A DNA stretch of 6,358 nt from Thermoproteota archaeon. GTDB taxonomy: Archaea > Thermoproteota > Thermoprotei_A > Sulfolobales > Pyrodictiaceae. Shown here piece by piece: positions 5,343 through 6,358 of this stretch. A program made the position numbers and the translations under genes. The notes under the pieces are model-generated. The model was given only the letters and a program-made list of their open reading frames with translations, searched no databases and was not told the DNA's origin. The DNA lies in assembly GCA_013153105.1 (NCBI GenBank), contig JAADFC010000071.1, forward strand, positions 1 to 6,358. Direction: 5' to 3'. Position 1 is the stretch's first letter; each line of letters begins with the position of its first letter.

Positions 5343-5591
5343 TTGGGGGACGCGTACGAGTGCAGCGACCCGCCGTGCGTGCACCTCGTCGTCGACTATC
5401 CAAGGAGGCGGCTCGCAGTCTTCATCGAGACGGGGGACGGGGAGCTGATCTACGTTCCCCTCGAGAGGCTTGAGCGCGCCGTGGACGAGGCGCGGGAGCT
5501 GCTGCGGCGGAGGTTCCGCGAGGCCCGGGGAGGCGAGGTGGACGAGCTGGCGCGAGAGTACCTAGGCGCCGAGCCGGTCGAGGAGGAGTAG
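5343..5591 (+). CDS. Small conserved-looking protein of unknown function
   Basis: This 82-residue soluble acidic protein is not one I recognise. Residues 1-14 contain C7, C12 and H14 (YECSDPPCVH), which could bind a metal or form a disulfide. Residues 13-40 look like two or three beta strands (VHLVVDYP, RLAVFIETGD, ELIYVPLE), and 41-75 are a charged helix with many Arg and Glu; the tail ends in EEE. This strand-strand-helix layout suits a small single-domain protein, perhaps a regulator or partner subunit, but nothing fixes a role. The TTG start is supported by GGAGGG (5328-5333), nine bases upstream; no other in-frame start lies close. An ATG at 5326 is in another frame and soon hits a stop. 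A palindrome and then the Nudix gene follow, so the two may be transcribed together. Real coding is likely because no other gene fills this stretch and the strand alternation is regular. Confidence 0.65.
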   Translation: MGDAYECSDPPCVHLVVDYPRRRLAVFIETGDGELIYVPLERLERAVDEARELLRRRFREARGGEVDELAREYLGAEPVEEE

Positions 5592-5593
5592 GG

Positions 5594-5607
5594 CCCACCC
5601 GGGTGGG
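5594..5607. repeat. 14-base perfect palindrome after the small gene
   Basis: CCCACCCGGGTGGG begins two bases after the TAG of the small gene. In RNA it could form a five-pair stem with a CCGG loop; in DNA it could be a binding site. A TATTAG element follows at 5610-5615. A possible GTG start for the Nudix gene at 5603 falls inside it, which argues for a later start. Confidence 0.5.
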
Positions 5608-5668
5608 GGTATTAGCCTGGGGGAGGCCGCTCTGCCCTCTGGCGGGCCGCTGGAAGGGGGTCCCCGGT

Positions 5669-6157
5669 TTGGGCTGCGGCAGCGGGGGTGGCGGCAGGCT
5701 CTCCGGGCCGGTGCTCGGCGTCGGCGCTATCGTGCCGCGCTTCTCCGCGGGGGGCGACGTGGAGATACTCCTCGTGCGGAGGCGGGCGCCGCCGTTCGAG
5801 GGTTACTGGAGCTTCCCCGGCGGCCACGTGGAGCCTGGGGAGCCGCTGCTGGAGGCTGCGAGGAGGGAGCTGGAGGAGGAGACGGGGGTCGAGGCTGAGC
5901 CGCTGGGCGTGGTGCATATCCACGAGCTTGTCGCCCGGGGCCCCGGCGGGGCGACCCACTATGTTATAGTGGACGTCCTCATGCGCTACCTCTCCGGCGA
6001 GCCCCGGGCGGGGAGCGACGCGGCGGAGGCCAGGTTCGTGGCCAGGAGCATGCTCGGCAGCGTCCGCCTCACCCCGGGCGCCGCCGCCGTGCTGGAGAGG
6101 CTTGACGCGCTGCTGAACGGGTGTAGGCTGCAGCCCCTGAGGACCGTGTGCCTATAG
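5669..6157 (+). CDS. Nudix hydrolase (ADP-ribose pyrophosphatase-like)
   Basis: With the TTG at 5669 the protein has 162 residues, a normal size for a Nudix domain. The full Nudix box GX5EX7REUXEEXGU is present at 52-74: G52, E58, R66-E67-L68, E70-E71, G73-V74, including the metal-binding glutamates. The lead strand PVLGVGAIV and the segment EGYWSFPGGHVEPGE resemble archaeal enzymes that cleave ADP-ribose or related nucleoside diphosphates. Such enzymes are cytoplasmic, Mg-dependent housecleaning hydrolases; substrate cannot be fixed from the box alone. The start is chosen because AGGGGGT (5655-5661) lies seven bases before the TTG; the frame is open to a GTG at 5603, but this is inside a palindrome and adds an unlikely peptide. 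A GTG at 5711 (148 residues) is also possible. It follows the small gene by 77 bases on the same strand. The family is certain, the start less so. Confidence 0.9.
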   Translation: MGCGSGGGGRLSGPVLGVGAIVPRFSAGGDVEILLVRRRAPPFEGYWSFPGGHVEPGEPLLEAARRELEEETGVEAEPLGVVHIHELVARGPGGATHYVIVDVLMRYLSGEPRAGSDAAEARFVARSMLGSVRLTPGAAAVLERLDALLNGCRLQPLRTVCL

Positions 6158-6212
6158 CCTCCCGGGGGGGCCCTGGCGGGGCGGCGCTGGCGTCGGACCT
6201 GGGGCTGGGGCG

Positions 6213-6358
6213 GTGGAGGCCTGGGCTCTGCCCCTGGCGCTCGTGGTGGGGTCGCTGTTCGGGGTTGTCCTCTGGAGGAGGGGGCGTGGGGAGGCTGCGC
6301 GCCGGCTGGCCGGGAGGCTCTACCAGCCCCTGGCTGCTGCTCTCCTCTTCGCGCTGGG
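6213..6358 (+). CDS. N-terminal part of a membrane protein, cut by window edge
   Basis: From a GTG at 6213 the frame is open to the window end (48 codons). Residues 4-21 form a membrane helix (ALPLALVVGSLFGVVL), followed by a basic cytoplasmic stretch WRRGRGEAARR and the start of a second hydrophobic segment (PLAAALLFAL). This layout fits the beginning of a multi-helix transporter; lysine-exporter (LysO-like) or auxin-efflux-carrier proteins have similar openings, but too little is visible to decide. The positive-inside rule agrees with an outside N-terminus. A CCTATAGCC element at 6151-6159, overlapping the Nudix stop, may be its promoter. The frame is open further upstream, but that Gly/Pro-rich stretch does not look coding. 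Confidence 0.55.
   Translation, partial: MEAWALPLALVVGSLFGVVLWRRGRGEAARRLAGRLYQPLAAALLFAL

Noticed and set aside
6158..6212. G/C runs after the Nudix gene as a possible structured RNA
   Set aside because: The runs are simple G and C tracts with no clear stem pattern beyond CCCGGG; nothing supports an RNA gene.

Overview
The window looks like a stretch of a GC-rich hyperthermophilic crenarchaeon, possibly a Desulfurococcales/Pyrodictiaceae-type genome. The grounds are strong use of AGG for Arg and ATA for Ile, TTG and GTG starts, AT-rich TATA-like boxes standing alone in GC-rich intergenic DNA, archaeal Shine-Dalgarno cores (GGTGA, GAGGTG, GGGGTGG), very tight packing, and family content. The lineage is an inference; no rRNA or tRNA gene is present to anchor it.

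Layout, left to right. (1) 70-858 (+): a thioredoxin-fold protein with a CATS active site and a long helical C-terminal part. (2) 855-1778 (-): a ferritin-like domain fused to a VIT1/CCC1 membrane transporter, a likely iron or manganese exporter. (3) 1919-2545 (+): a helix-turn-helix protein with a long C-terminal coiled coil, divergent from gene 2 across a 140-bp promoter region that carries a striking inverted repeat. (4) 2542-3438 (-): a cation diffusion facilitator (CDF) transporter with an unusual transport-site residue set. (5) 3578-5215 (-): a large secreted, membrane-anchored surface protein with a Pro/Thr/Gln-rich stalk. (6) 5343-5591 (+): an unrecognised 82-residue protein. (7) 5669-6157 (+): a Nudix hydrolase. 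(8) 6213-end (+): the start of a membrane protein cut by the window edge.

How it may fit together: genes 2, 3 and 4 form a plausible metal-handling neighbourhood (a diiron-sensing exporter, a DNA-binding protein and a CDF transporter). That they are co-regulated is an inference from position only. The two convergent junctions (genes 1/2 and genes 3/4) both end on a single shared CTAG, so each pair overlaps by stop codons and has no intergenic space. Genes 5 and 6 diverge from a region with one AT-rich element that could serve both directions. The gene 5 leader can form a strong hairpin that is better paired in the gene 5 transcript than on the opposite strand.

I see no CRISPR array, insertion sequence, phage gene or RNA gene. 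The many long antisense reading frames are GC-rich shadows of the genes listed. The least ordinary items are the CDF site substitutions, the dyad before the HTH gene, the gene 5 leader hairpin and the uncharacterised proteins 1, 3, 5 and 6. None of them proves a new system.
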